From Alphaproteobacteria bacterium (GTDB lineage Bacteria; Pseudomonadota; Alphaproteobacteria; Sphingomonadales; Sphingomonadaceae), in NCBI GenBank assembly GCA_030426245.1, contig JAUHYZ010000011.1:1-64000 (forward strand): DNA of 64,000 nucleotides, written 5' to 3'. Every line of letters begins with the position of its first letter. Positions within the stretch are counted from its first letter, which is position 1. This document shows positions 8,591 through 18,271 of this stretch, one piece after another. The notes below the pieces were generated by a model. It searched no databases and was not told the origin of the DNA. It saw only the letters and a program-made list of their open reading frames with translations. Both the position numbers and the translations under genes were made by a program.

Positions 8591-11563
8591 ATGACCAGCG
8601 AGCTCGACAAGACTTTCAACCCCGCCGAAATCGAGGCGAAGTGGTACAAGCATTGGGAAGAAAACGGCCTTTTCCGTCCCGAGCGGCCGGACGCTGCGCC
8701 TTTCACCATCGTCAATCCGCCCCCCAATGTGACCGGATCGCTCCATATCGGCCACGCGCTGGACAACACGCTGCAGGATATCGTGATCCGTTACGAGCGG
8801 CTGCGCGGGAAGGATGCGCTGTGGGTAGTGGGCATGGACCATGCCGGCATCGCGACGCAGATGGTGGTCGAACGCCAGCTGGAAGAGCGGCAGGACAAGC
8901 GCACGAATTACACGCGCGAACAGTTCGTGGACAAGGTCTGGGAATGGAAGGCCGAAAGCGGCGGTGCGATCACCGGCCAGCTGCGCCGCCTGGGCTGTTC
9001 CATGGACTGGGCGAACGAGCATTTCACCATGGACGAACACTTCACCAAGGCAGTGCTGAAAGTGTTCGTGGAGCTCTACAATCAGGGGCTGATCTACCGC
9101 GACAAGCGTCTGGTGAACTGGGACCCGAAGCTGAAGACCGCGATCAGCGATCTGGAAGTGGAAACGCAGGAGCTGCAAGGCAGCTTCTGGCATTTCAAAT
9201 ATCCGCTGGCGGACGGCGTCACGCTCGACGGCCCCGGCGTAGGGGGCCAGGACTTCATCGAAGTCGCCACCACTAGGCCCGAGACGATGCTGGCCGATAT
9301 GGCCGTGGCGGTGCATCCCACGGATGAGCGTTACAAGAGCGTGATCGGCAAGGACATATTGCAGCCGATCACCGGCCGCCGTTTCAAGGTGGTGGCGGAC
9401 GAGCATGCCGATCCCGAACTGGGCAGCGGCGCGGTGAAGATCACCCCGGGGCACGATTTCAACGACTTCGAAGTGGGCAAGCGCGCCGGGATCGCCCCTG
9501 CCGCGATGCTCAACATGCTCGATGCCGAGGCTGCCGTGGTGCAGACCGCCGACGGGCTGGTGCCGGACGAATTCCTGGGCCTGGACCGCTTCGACGCGCG
9601 CCAACTCGTGGTCGAGCGGATGAAGGAACTCGGCTGCCTGATCCCGTTTGTGGCGAAGAACAAGGACGGCGAAGAGACCGAGCACGATTCGGAACCGCGC
9701 GTGATCCAGACACCGTTCGGCGACCGCGGCGGCGTGGTGATCGAACCCTGGCTGACCGATCAATGGTATGTCGATGCCGAAAAGCTGGCCGTCGCTCCGA
9801 TGCAGGCCGTGCGCAGCGGCGATATCGAGATCGTGCCCAAGAGCTGGGAAAAGACCTTCTTCAACTGGATGGAGAATATCCAGCCCTGGTGCGTCTCGCG
9901 GCAATTGTGGTGGGGCCACCGGATCCCGGCCTGGTATGGGCCTAAGAAGCTCGATGATGGCAGCTTGATTACAAGCCCTGCAGCTCGCGAGGGGCGTGAG
10001 ATATTCGTTGCCGAAACTGAGAGCGAGGCCAAGGCTCAGGCTCAGAAGTTCTACGGAGACGATTACCAGATTGAGCTTCTGGACCACCCGACCACCTCCG
10101 AGGATTACCTGAGGAAGGGCGAGCAGACGATCTACATTTATCGTGATTCCGACGTTCTCGACACCTGGTTCTCTTCCGCGCTGTGGCCTTTCGCCACGCT
10201 CGGCTGGCCCGATGCAGAATACGACCCCGTTCGTCCTGAGCCTGTCGAAGGGCGAACGGATGGGGTTGCGCCGCGAACGGGAGAGTGGGGTGAGAATCCC
10301 AATATGCTTTCCAAGCACTATCCCAACGATCTGCTGATTTCCGGCTTCGATATCCTGTTCTTCTGGGATGCGCGCATGGCGATGCAGGGCATCCATTTCA
10401 TGGGCCAAGGCGGACGCCGGTCACTCAAGGACTCCGTGCCGTGGAAGCGGCTTTACCTGCACGGGCTGGTGCGCGCGCCGGACGGGCAGAAAATGTCCAA
10501 GTCCAAGGGCAATGTGGTCGATCCGCTGGGCCTGATCGATCAATATGGCGCCGATGCGCTGCGCTTCTTCATGGCCGCGATGGAAAGCCAGGGCCGCGAC
10601 ATCAAGATGGATGAGAAGCGCGTCGAGGGATACCGCAACTTCGCAACCAAACTGTGGAACGCCACGCGCTTCTGCCAGTCCAACGGGATCGGCGCCTCCG
10701 ATACAGTGGCCGCACCCGAGGCCAAGCTGGCCGCCAATCAGTGGATCATCGGCGAAGTGGCCCAGACCGTGGCCGAGCTGGACAAGGCGATGGCCGATCT
10801 GCGCTTCGATGCTGCCGCCAATGCGATCTACCAGTTCACCTGGAGCCGCTTTTGCGACTGGTATCTGGAGCTGATCAAGCCGGTATTCCAGGGGGACGCC
10901 GACAACCCGGCAGCGATTGAAACCCGCGCAGTCGCCGGCTGGGCGCTGGATCAGATCCTGGTGATGCTGCATCCCTTCATGCCCTTCATCACCGAAGAGC
11001 TGTGGCATGCCCAGGCCGAGTATCAGGGCGGCAAGCGGCCTTACGAGCTGATCCTCGCCAAATGGCCCGAGCCCGACGCGAGCGTCAGCAAGGACGCGAC
11101 CGACGCGATCGACTGGGTCATCGCGCTGACCACCGCCGTGCGCGGCGCGAAGAACGAGCTGGGCATTCCCCCGGGGGAGAAGCTGCCCGCCTTCTGCCCG
11201 GCGCCGTCCGATCTGGCCAAGCGCGTCGTGGAACGCAGCGCGGCGGCGATCGAACGCCTGGCCCGGTTGGCGCCGGTGACCTTCGCCGAAGCGCCATCGG
11301 GCGCAGCGATGCAGATCACCGCCGGCAGCGATACCTTCATCGTCCCGCTGGAAGGCGTGATCGATATCGATGCGGAGAAGGCTCGGCTGGAAAAGGCATT
11401 GGCCGCATCGCAGAAGGAAGCGAAGTCGCTGGAAGGCAGGCTGGGCAATGCCAACTTCCTGGAACGCGCCAAGCCCGAAGCGGTGGAGAAGGCCAAGGCC
11501 GACCATGCGCATCACGCGGCCGAGGTGGAGCGCCTTTCCGCCGCGCTGGCTCGGCTGGGGTGA
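8591..11563 (+). CDS. valS: Valyl-tRNA synthetase
   Basis: From the ATG at 8591 the protein has 990 residues. Class I signatures are the HIGH-type [14 protein letters not shown] near residue 45 and [12 protein letters not shown] near residue 636. The editing domain ([17 protein letters not shown]), the anticodon-binding domain and the C-terminal coiled coil (residues about 920-985) are all present, so it is complete. It charges tRNA-Val. Between the catalytic halves (residues about 545-560) it carries [10 protein letters not shown], encoded by a palindromic chromosomal repeat inserted without breaking the frame. Confidence 0.97.
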   Translation: MTSELDKTFNPAEIEAKWYKHWEENGLFRPERPDAAPFTIVNPPPNVTGSLHIGHALDNTLQDIVIRYERLRGKDALWVVGMDHAGIATQMVVERQLEERQDKRTNYTREQFVDKVWEWKAESGGAITGQLRRLGCSMDWANEHFTMDEHFTKAVLKVFVELYNQGLIYRDKRLVNWDPKLKTAISDLEVETQELQGSFWHFKYPLADGVTLDGPGVGGQDFIEVATTRPETMLADMAVAVHPTDERYKSVIGKDILQPITGRRFKVVADEHADPELGSGAVKITPGHDFNDFEVGKRAGIAPAAMLNMLDAEAAVVQTADGLVPDEFLGLDRFDARQLVVERMKELGCLIPFVAKNKDGEETEHDSEPRVIQTPFGDRGGVVIEPWLTDQWYVDAEKLAVAPMQAVRSGDIEIVPKSWEKTFFNWMENIQPWCVSRQLWWGHRIPAWYGPKKLDDGSLITSPAAREGREIFVAETESEAKAQAQKFYGDDYQIELLDHPTTSEDYLRKGEQTIYIYRDSDVLDTWFSSALWPFATLGWPDAEYDPVRPEPVEGRTDGVAPRTGEWGENPNMLSKHYPNDLLISGFDILFFWDARMAMQGIHFMGQGGRRSLKDSVPWKRLYLHGLVRAPDGQKMSKSKGNVVDPLGLIDQYGADALRFFMAAMESQGRDIKMDEKRVEGYRNFATKLWNATRFCQSNGIGASDTVAAPEAKLAANQWIIGEVAQTVAELDKAMADLRFDAAANAIYQFTWSRFCDWYLELIKPVFQGDADNPAAIETRAVAGWALDQILVMLHPFMPFITEELWHAQAEYQGGKRPYELILAKWPEPDASVSKDATDAIDWVIALTTAVRGAKNELGIPPGEKLPAFCPAPSDLAKRVVERSAAAIERLARLAPVTFAEAPSGAAMQITAGSDTFIVPLEGVIDIDAEKARLEKALAASQKEAKSLEGRLGNANFLERAKPEAVEKAKADHAHHAAEVERLSAALARLG
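10226..10259. repeat. Sphingomonad-type palindromic repeat inside valS
   Basis: The segment has outer arms CCGTTCG and CGAACGG around a core reading TCCTGAGCCTGTCGAAGGG. I recall this as a dispersed repeat common in Sphingomonadales genomes, usually between genes. Here it lies within valS and is read as [10 protein letters not shown]. No second copy was seen in this window. Confidence 0.75.
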
Positions 11564-11744
11564 GGCAGGCAGGCCCCGCCCTGCCGCTTCCCCGCGCCGC
11601 GGGGCGCGCCCGCGCTGCATGCAAATCCGACAATGAGAAAGAGCGGTGCAAATCGCGGCTGGCCCGCGAGTCGCTTTCGATTGGCCAATATGTACCTATA
11701 TCGCATGATGTGGGAAAGATATTTTTACCATTTCGGTTATTTTT

Positions 11745-12479
11745 ATGCCACTGACTTTGGCCGCTACCACTCCGGGAGAGCCCGAAATCTTCGCCTCTTT
11801 GCAGGGCGAAGGGCCGAGCATGGGCAGGCCGGTGGGCTTTGTGCGCCTATCGCGCTGCAACCTCGCCTGCCAGTGGTGCGACACTGCCTATACCTGGCGC
11901 TTTTCCGGCGATAACCGCCCGCATCGCAGCGGCGAGGATTTCGACCGGGCGGCCAATCAGGTCACCCTCTCCGAAGAGGAAACGGCCGGGAAGATCGCGG
12001 CGCTGGACATGCACCGGCTGGTCGTGACGGGCGGCGAACCGCTGCTGCAGGCCCCGGCGCTGGCGCGCATGCTGGCGCTGCTGCCGGGCATGGACGTGGA
12101 AGTGGAAACCAACGGTACGATTGCCCCGCCCTCTGCGCTGGACTCAAGAATCGCGCAGTACAATGTCAGCCCGAAACTGGCCCATAGCGGCAACCCGGCC
12201 GATCTGGCGCTGATCCCCGAGCGGCTGAGCGAATGGGCGGAAGACCCGCGCGCCTGGTTCAAATTCGTGGTGGCGCAGCCCGGCGACGTGAAAGAGGTGC
12301 TGGCGCTGGCCGAGCGTTTCGCCATCCCGTCGCGCCGGATATACCTCATGGCGGAAGGCATTGATTCCGATACACTTGCCCAGCGCGAAGCCTGGCTGGC
12401 GCCGCTCTGCATCCGGCATGAGATGAACCTCTCCAAGCGGTTGCACATCCAGCTGTTTGGCGACACTAGGGGAACATGA
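11745..12479 (+). CDS. queE: 7-carboxy-7-deazaguanine synthase
   Basis: A 244-residue radical SAM enzyme. The cluster motif is CNLACQWC (C-x3-C-x2-C) near residues 36-43, preceded by EIFASLQGEGPSMGRP and followed by DTAYTW, a combination diagnostic of QueE. VTGGEPLLQ is the GGE motif binding SAM. It converts 6-carboxytetrahydropterin to 7-carboxy-7-deazaguanine in queuosine biosynthesis. The region between valS and this gene (about 180 bases) contains GC-rich hairpins but no gene. It overlaps the MATE gene by four bases. Confidence 0.93.
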   Translation: MPLTLAATTPGEPEIFASLQGEGPSMGRPVGFVRLSRCNLACQWCDTAYTWRFSGDNRPHRSGEDFDRAANQVTLSEEETAGKIAALDMHRLVVTGGEPLLQAPALARMLALLPGMDVEVETNGTIAPPSALDSRIAQYNVSPKLAHSGNPADLALIPERLSEWAEDPRAWFKFVVAQPGDVKEVLALAERFAIPSRRIYLMAEGIDSDTLAQREAWLAPLCIRHEMNLSKRLHIQLFGDTRGT

Positions 12480-13954
12480 GTAGCTCCCTAAACAATGCAG
12501 AGGCGGCAGAGAAAGCGCCCGCAAACAGAAAGGGAGATCTTACACAAGGCCCGATTCTGAAAACGCTGGTGCTGTTCGCGCTGCCCACGCTGCTGTCCAA
12601 CTCGCTGCAATCCTTGAACGGCACGATCAATGCGATCTGGGTCGGGCGGCTGATCGGCGAAGCGGCGCTGGCAGCCACGGCCAATGCCAATATCATCATG
12701 TTCCTGCTTTCCAGTGCGGCCTTCGGCTTCGGCATGGCCGGCACGGTGCGCATCGGGCAGCGTTTCGGCGCCAACGACCTGGACGGCGCAAGGCGGACCA
12801 TGGGCACGGCGATGGGCTTCTGCTTCCTGGTCACGATCGCGATTGCGGCCATCGGCCTGGCCATCACGCCCTGGCTGCTGCGCATGCTTTCCACGCCGCC
12901 CGAGGCCTTCCAGCTGGCCGTCGACTATCTGCGGATGGTGTTCATTGCGATGCCGATGGTGATGATCTCCATCATTCTGACCATGGGGCTGCGCGGCGCC
13001 GGCGATTCGCGCACCCCGCTGATTTTCATGGGCGTTTCGGTGGTACTGCACACGGTGATCAATCCGCTGCTCATCATGGGCTATGGCCCCCTGCCCGCTT
13101 TCGGAATTGCCGGATCTTCCCTCTCCATGGCCATTTCCACGACCATCTCCTTCATCGGCATGGTCGCCTATGTCTATGCCAAGGACCTGCCGCTGCGGCT
13201 GCGCGGTGCGGAGCTGGCCTATCTCAAGCCGCGCGTGGAAGAGCTGGGGTTCATCATCAAGAAGGGCTTCCCCATGGGGGCGCAAATGCTGGTGATGTCC
13301 GCCGCCGGGCTGATCGTGGTCGGCCTGGTCAACCGGGAAGGCATGATGACCACCGCCGCCTATGGCGCGACCATGCAGGTCTTCACCTATGTGCAGATGC
13401 CGGCGATGGCGATCGGCGGCGCGATCAGCGCAATGGCCGCGCAATATATCGGCGCGCAGCAATGGGGCCGGCTGCATCACCTGACCCGCGCGGGGCTGAT
13501 CACCAATGGCGTGCTGACCGGCGCGCTCACGGTACTCCTGCTGCTGTTCGACCGGCCGATCCTGGAACTGTTCATGGGGCCGGAAAGTCCGGCAGTCGAC
13601 ATGGCCCGCCATATCCAGTTCATGGTGGCGTGGAACTTCATCCTCTTCGGCATGACCATGGTGCTCAACGGCACGATGCGCGCTGGCGGCGTGGTGTGGC
13701 TGCCGCTCTTCATCCTGGCGATCACGCTCTATCCGGTCCGCCTCGGATTCTATTATCTCGCCTATCCCGCGTTCCAGGCCGACGCGATCTGGCTGAGCTT
13801 CCCTGTCGCCGCGATTTCCGGCCTCGCGATGACCGCCTATCTCTATTACCGCACCCCGTGGCGGGAACGCGCCAAGGCCGAAACCGCGGGCGAAGCCGCC
13901 GAACAGTCCAATGCCGAAGGCGATCCGGCCGGACGCTCCAACCCCTCGATATAG
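12476..13954 (+). CDS. MATE-family efflux transporter
   Basis: A 492-residue protein with about twelve hydrophobic segments in two similar halves. Typical MATE stretches are PTLLSNSLQSLNGTINAIWV, the GLRGAGDSRTPL turn and GAQMLVMSAAGL. These are Na+- or H+-coupled exporters of cationic drugs and metabolites in the inner membrane. N- and C-termini (about 25 and 35 residues) are hydrophilic. The start overlaps the queE stop; the substrate is unknown. Confidence 0.9.
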   Translation: MSSSLNNAEAAEKAPANRKGDLTQGPILKTLVLFALPTLLSNSLQSLNGTINAIWVGRLIGEAALAATANANIIMFLLSSAAFGFGMAGTVRIGQRFGANDLDGARRTMGTAMGFCFLVTIAIAAIGLAITPWLLRMLSTPPEAFQLAVDYLRMVFIAMPMVMISIILTMGLRGAGDSRTPLIFMGVSVVLHTVINPLLIMGYGPLPAFGIAGSSLSMAISTTISFIGMVAYVYAKDLPLRLRGAELAYLKPRVEELGFIIKKGFPMGAQMLVMSAAGLIVVGLVNREGMMTTAAYGATMQVFTYVQMPAMAIGGAISAMAAQYIGAQQWGRLHHLTRAGLITNGVLTGALTVLLLLFDRPILELFMGPESPAVDMARHIQFMVAWNFILFGMTMVLNGTMRAGGVVWLPLFILAITLYPVRLGFYYLAYPAFQADAIWLSFPVAAISGLAMTAYLYYRTPWRERAKAETAGEAAEQSNAEGDPAGRSNPSI

Positions 13955-13962
13955 GCACGCGC

Positions 13963-14637
13963 ATGGCTCTGCCCCGTCCTCCACGCGCGGTGATATTCGA
14001 CATGGACGGAACGCTGTTCGATTCAGAGAAGCTCTATGCCGAAGCCTTCGCCTGCGCGGCTGCGGCGATCAGCCCAGAGGTCGATCCCGGATTCATCTAT
14101 CGCACGATCGGATTGCCGCGCCCGGCAACCGTCGCGCTCTATGAGCGAAGCTTCGGGCATGTCGTCCCGGCCGGCACCATGTTCGCTGCCTATGATGCAG
14201 AGTGCGAACGGCTGATGGCGTCTGCCCCGGTCGCGCTCAAGCCCGGCGCGCTGGAACTGCTCGGCACGTTGCAGGCACAGGCAATCCCCTGCGCAATCGC
14301 GACATCCAGCCTGCCCCGCGATGTGGAGCGCAATTTTGCCGGGCACGATCTGCTGCATCACTTCGCAGAGATCGTGGCGCATGGCGACTACACGGCGGGC
14401 AAGCCCGACCCGGAGCCCTTCACTGTCGCTTCCGGGCGGCTCGGCCTCGCACCGGCGGAATGCCTGGCGCTGGAAGATTCGCCCAATGGCGTGCTGTCCG
14501 CCAGCGCGGCAGGGACCATGACCGTGATGGTGCCTGATCACCACCCGGCCACCGACGAACACCGGCAGCTATGCTGCCATGTCGCGCAGGACCTGCACGA
14601 GGTGGAGCGGTTGGTGGTGGAAGCCCTGCGCAGCTAG
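13963..14637 (+). CDS. HAD-superfamily hydrolase, beta-phosphoglucomutase-like
   Basis: From the ATG at 13963, eight bases after the MATE stop, a 224-residue protein. Motif I is FDMDGTLFDSE (residues about 12-22), motif II Ser in ATSSLP, motif III KPDPEPF, and motif IV LEDSPNGVLSA. This fits the PGMB-type branch of HAD phosphatases. The specific sugar phosphate or nucleotide substrate cannot be told. It ends just before a minus-strand terminator and converges on the HerA-like gene. Confidence 0.86.
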   Translation: MALPRPPRAVIFDMDGTLFDSEKLYAEAFACAAAAISPEVDPGFIYRTIGLPRPATVALYERSFGHVVPAGTMFAAYDAECERLMASAPVALKPGALELLGTLQAQAIPCAIATSSLPRDVERNFAGHDLLHHFAEIVAHGDYTAGKPDPEPFTVASGRLGLAPAECLALEDSPNGVLSASAAGTMTVMVPDHHPATDEHRQLCCHVAQDLHEVERLVVEALRS

Positions 14638-14642
14638 GCGGC

Positions 14643-14681
14643 AAAAAAGAGAGGCAGGGCGCGCCGAAACGCAGCCCTGCC
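14643..14681 (-). terminator. Rho-independent terminator of the HerA-like gene
   Basis: A perfect 8-bp stem GGCAGGGC (14653-14660) pairs with GCCCTGCC (14674-14681). On the minus strand the hairpin is followed by a short spacer and TTTTTT (from AAAAAA at 14643). It lies about 33 bases beyond the stop of the HerA-like gene, on the correct side to end minus-strand transcription. Confidence 0.75.
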
Positions 14682-14713
14682 CATCTTCGGCCCTGTGGGC
14701 CTCTCCTCTGTTC

Positions 14714-16408
14714 TTACTTGCCCTGGGCGCGCCAGCGCTGGACGATGCGGTGAACCGCTTCTTCCTCGCCGCCGGAATGCTGCCACAGCTCGACGAAGCT
14801 GGGATCTTCCGATGCCGGACGCTTGGCTTCCTCCAGCGTGTCGAAGGAAACGCGGATCGGGATCGAAACACCCTCGCCGCAGATAATGCATTCGCGGTTT
14901 CTGAGCGCCGGGATCGAATCCAGGAAGCCACGCGAACCTTCCGGCATGGCCGCCTTCACGAAGGCCTGGTCCCGGTCGTTGTTGAGACGCATGGAAATGA
15001 TCGTACCGCACTGGGAAAGCACGCCTTCGGCAAGGTCCGAAGGCCGCTGCGTGATCAGCCCCAGCGAGATGCCGTATTTACGGCCTTCCTTGGCGATCCG
15101 CGAAAGAATGCGGCCGACCGAAGAATCGTCGGCATGCTTTTCGTTCGGGACGTATCGGTGCGCCTCTTCGCAGACCAGCAGGATCGGGCTGGTCTTTTCC
15201 TCGCGGCCCCAGATGGCAAAGTCGAACACCAGCCGGCTCAGCACCGCCACCACGGTAGACGTGATGTCGGATGGAACGCCCGAAACGTCGATGATCGAAA
15301 TCGGCTTGCCGCTGGCGGGCATACGGAAAATCTTGGCGACAAAGTCGGCCAGCGTGTCGCCCACCAGCATGCCAGAGAACATGAACTGATAGCGCGGATC
15401 GGTCTTGAGCTCGTCGACCTTGGTCTTGATGCGCATATAGGGCGCGGACGAGGTCGCCTTGTCCAGCTTGCCCATTTCGTTCTGCAGGATGTTGGTGAGG
15501 TCCGACAGCAGATAGGGAATCGGTGAATCGACGGTGATCTTGCCCATCGTTTCGGCCAGGCGGTTCTTGCTGCGCGCCTCCAGCAGACACTTGGCCAGAA
15601 TGTCCGCGTCTTCCTGGCGGTCATTGCCCGTAGTACTCAGGATGACTTCGCAATGTTCTTCGAAGTTCATCAGCCAATAGGGCATGTTGAGATTGGTGAC
15701 GTCGAAGATCAGGCCGGTATTGCGGAATGCGGCCGAATATTCGCCGTGCGGGTCGATCATCAGCACATGGCCCTGCGGCGCGGCTTCGCAGATCCGGTGC
15801 AGGATCATCGCGGCGCTGGTCGACTTACCGGTACCGGTGGAGCCCAGCAGCGCGAAGTGCTTGCCGAGCATCGCATCGATATAGATACCTGCGCGAATAT
15901 CGAGGGTGGGATAGACCGTGCCCACCTGAATCGCGGTGCGGCCATCGCTGGCATAGATCTGGCGCAAGTCGGCGCTGGTGGCCGGATAAACCAGGGCGCC
16001 GGGAATGGGATAGCGCGTCACACCGCGGCGGAAATTGTAAATCTTCCCCGTCAGGCGTTCCTCGTCGCCTTCGCCCAGGAAGTCGATATTGGCAACGATA
16101 CTGCCACCTTCGGAACGCCGATCCTGACGCTGGTTCCGCACATTCGCGAGCAGCCAGCCATCGGCGACGCGGATCTTGATCTGGCTGCCGACTTGACCGG
16201 CAAGAGCGATCGAGGGATCGGGATCGTCCGCACATTCGGTGATCCGCTGCAGGTCGAGAGCGATCTGGGAGCCGGAGCCTGCAATTTCCAGCACCACGCC
16301 GATCGGCTGCGTGCCGTTTTCACTCTCCGCCGCGCCATTGCCCCCCATATCCTGCGGATGGTCCGCAGGCTGGAATTCCGAAAATTGTTCTTTACTCAAT
16401 TCGTTCAT
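14714..16408 (-). CDS. HerA-like hexameric ATPase (DUF87)
   Basis: A 564-residue protein (576 if it starts at 16444). An N-terminal HAS-barrel-like region (about residues 35-150) precedes the ATPase with Walker A LGSTGTGKST and Walker B LLVCEEAHRY; an Arg-finger-like LITQRPSD follows. HerA ATPases pump or translocate DNA, in archaea with NurA nuclease. No nuclease gene is adjacent here. The same strand carries the TIGR02186 and TauE/SafE genes upstream. The start choice between the two ATGs is uncertain. Confidence 0.85.
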   Translation of the reverse strand: MNELSKEQFSEFQPADHPQDMGGNGAAESENGTQPIGVVLEIAGSGSQIALDLQRITECADDPDPSIALAGQVGSQIKIRVADGWLLANVRNQRQDRRSEGGSIVANIDFLGEGDEERLTGKIYNFRRGVTRYPIPGALVYPATSADLRQIYASDGRTAIQVGTVYPTLDIRAGIYIDAMLGKHFALLGSTGTGKSTSAAMILHRICEAAPQGHVLMIDPHGEYSAAFRNTGLIFDVTNLNMPYWLMNFEEHCEVILSTTGNDRQEDADILAKCLLEARSKNRLAETMGKITVDSPIPYLLSDLTNILQNEMGKLDKATSSAPYMRIKTKVDELKTDPRYQFMFSGMLVGDTLADFVAKIFRMPASGKPISIIDVSGVPSDITSTVVAVLSRLVFDFAIWGREEKTSPILLVCEEAHRYVPNEKHADDSSVGRILSRIAKEGRKYGISLGLITQRPSDLAEGVLSQCGTIISMRLNNDRDQAFVKAAMPEGSRGFLDSIPALRNRECIICGEGVSIPIRVSFDTLEEAKRPASEDPSFVELWQHSGGEEEAVHRIVQRWRAQGK

Positions 16409-16505
16409 TGTCGGGCCGCCATGAATGTCGAAATTCTGCGCCATCTTGCGCGCAGACAGGCCTATCCGGATGTCGTTAAAATCGCGTCAATGACGCTTCT
16501 TCGCC

Positions 16506-17300
16506 CTAAATCAGGACGAACAGCCGCCCCGCGATCCAGCCCATCCCGATCGAAACCAAAACGGCCAGCAGCCCGTAGAGAAAGCCGTCATTATTGGCGA
16601 AATTCACCACGAACCTTTCGAAACCCAGCTTGCGCACCTCCACTCGCGAGACGGCAGAGGCGATCACACGCCCTTGGGTAATGGCGAAGGTTTCTGCAGT
16701 GTAAGTGCCCGTCAGAACGGTGGAAGGCAGGCTGATGCGGGCCTGGTAGAGCACCTGCTCGCTCAGCGTCACGCCGTTATCCTGCTGCTTGTAAAGCCCT
16801 TCGCGCTGGCGCAGATCGACCAGCCCGGCGGCAAAGCGCGCTTGTTCTTCCGGATCGATGGCCCCCACCGGGGATAGCTGCAGCCAGTCCAGCCCCAATT
16901 CATAGATCGCCGCCGTGCGATCATCCACGATCTCTTCGATCGGGCGCGAACTCGAAACCGCGAAGAAAGACGGGGCGGAACGGAAATCGCTGCTGTCGGC
17001 ATTCACCCAGACGCCCGCCACCTTGCGTTTTTCGCGCAGGCGGATGGATTGTGTGGGCCCTTTCAGCACCACGACGATATCGTAATCGCGCCCCGCGCGG
17101 TTCCCGCTCGGGTCCAGAATCGCCCCGAACAGCAGCAGCTCGGTTCCGGTGAAGCCCTGCCGCACCTGGATTTCATGCTGGGAGACTTCGGGCACCAGAA
17201 TCGGTTCGCGCTGGGCAGTCAGCATCGAGAATGCGAGCAGGGCAAACAGCCCAGAGGCGATCCGCTTGGCGATCCCTACGGCGGCGATACGCGGCGTCAT
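16506..17300 (-). CDS. TIGR02186 family membrane protein
   Basis: From the ATG at 17300 a 264-residue protein with an N-terminal signal or membrane segment and a C-terminal helix (FLYGLLAVLVSIGMGWIAGR). The middle part (EILVPEVSQHEIQVRQGFTG-like start, then DYDIVVVLKGP) matches the alphaproteobacterial family TIGR02186, which regularly sits beside a TauE/SafE transporter, as here with a four-base overlap. Function unknown; probably a partner of the transporter at the periplasmic face. Confidence 0.8.
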   Translation of the reverse strand: MTPRIAAVGIAKRIASGLFALLAFSMLTAQREPILVPEVSQHEIQVRQGFTGTELLLFGAILDPSGNRAGRDYDIVVVLKGPTQSIRLREKRKVAGVWVNADSSDFRSAPSFFAVSSSRPIEEIVDDRTAAIYELGLDWLQLSPVGAIDPEEQARFAAGLVDLRQREGLYKQQDNGVTLSEQVLYQARISLPSTVLTGTYTAETFAITQGRVIASAVSRVEVRKLGFERFVVNFANNDGFLYGLLAVLVSIGMGWIAGRLFVLI

Positions 17301-18211
17301 AGCGGCACCACCGTGTATATTTCGTCCGGCCGGTATCCCAGGCCGAACGCCATACGCAGGGCGATAGCCAGCACGATGACCGCCAGAACCAGGCGCAATA
17401 TCTCCGGCTTCGCCTTCTGCGCGAATTTGGCGCCGAGCTGCGCCCCGGTGACCGAACCGAGCAGCAGCAGCGCCGCCAGCACGATATCGACGGCCTTGGT
17501 GGTGAGCGAATGCATCATGGTGGTGGCCATGGTCACGAACAGGATCTGGAACAGCGAGGTGCCCACCACGACATTCGCACTCATGCCCAGAATGTAGAGC
17601 ATCGCGGGCACCAGGATGAATCCTCCGCCCACGCCCATCAGCATCGTCAGGATCCCGACGACCACGCCCAGAAGCAGCGGAGCGAGCGGCGAGATGTAGA
17701 GCCCAGAACGATAGAAGCGCCAGCGCATCGGCAGGCTGGCCACCAGCGGGTGATGCCGACGTTTGCGCGCCGGCGGGGGCACGCCCGTGCGCATCGCCCG
17801 CATGGTCTGAAAACTTTCGCGCCCCATCAGCGCCCCGATCGTGCCCAGCAGGATGACATAGAGAATGTTGATGACGGTATCGATCTGCCCGATCGCCTGC
17901 AGCAGGCGAAACAGCAAGGCACCGAACACCGTGCCGATCACACCGCCCGCGACCATCACCGCGCCCATGCTGTAATCCACGCCGCCGCGGCGGGTATGCG
18001 CAAATACGCCCGAAACGCTGGCGCCGGTCACCTGGCTGGCTGCCGAAGCGGCGGCAACAGTGGGTGGAACCCCGTAGAAGATCAGCAGCGGCGTAGTGAG
18101 GAACCCTCCGCCCACGCCGAACAAACCCGAAAGGATGCCAGTGGCGGCCCCAAGCGCGACGATGACCAGCCCGTTGACCGCAAGATTGGCGATAGGGAGG
18201 TATACGTCCAT
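17297..18211 (-). CDS. TauE/SafE-family (TSUP) anion transporter
   Basis: A 304-residue protein with about eight membrane segments. The family's duplicated motif appears as GILSGLFGVGGGFLTTPLLI near residue 25 and as GILTMLMGVGGGFILVPAML in the second half. TSUP proteins move sulfite, sulfonates or other small anions; the substrate here is not known. It overlaps the TIGR02186 gene by four bases and lies 60 bases downstream of the putative outer-membrane protein gene. Confidence 0.88.
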   Translation of the reverse strand: MDVYLPIANLAVNGLVIVALGAATGILSGLFGVGGGFLTTPLLIFYGVPPTVAAASAASQVTGASVSGVFAHTRRGGVDYSMGAVMVAGGVIGTVFGALLFRLLQAIGQIDTVINILYVILLGTIGALMGRESFQTMRAMRTGVPPPARKRRHHPLVASLPMRWRFYRSGLYISPLAPLLLGVVVGILTMLMGVGGGFILVPAMLYILGMSANVVVGTSLFQILFVTMATTMMHSLTTKAVDIVLAALLLLGSVTGAQLGAKFAQKAKPEILRLVLAVIVLAIALRMAFGLGYRPDEIYTVVPL

Positions 18212-18271
18212 TGCAGTTGCTGCCGTAACCCACCCTTGCGGCGGATTAAAGCCACTGCGGCGCGGGTTCCC

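Noticed and set aside
8462-10408. A 648-codon open frame antisense to valS
   Set aside because: Shadow of a conserved essential gene; the sense protein is unmistakable.
11564-11744. GC-rich hairpins after valS as a terminator
   Set aside because: Stems are present but there is no following T run in either direction, so a terminator cannot be supported.
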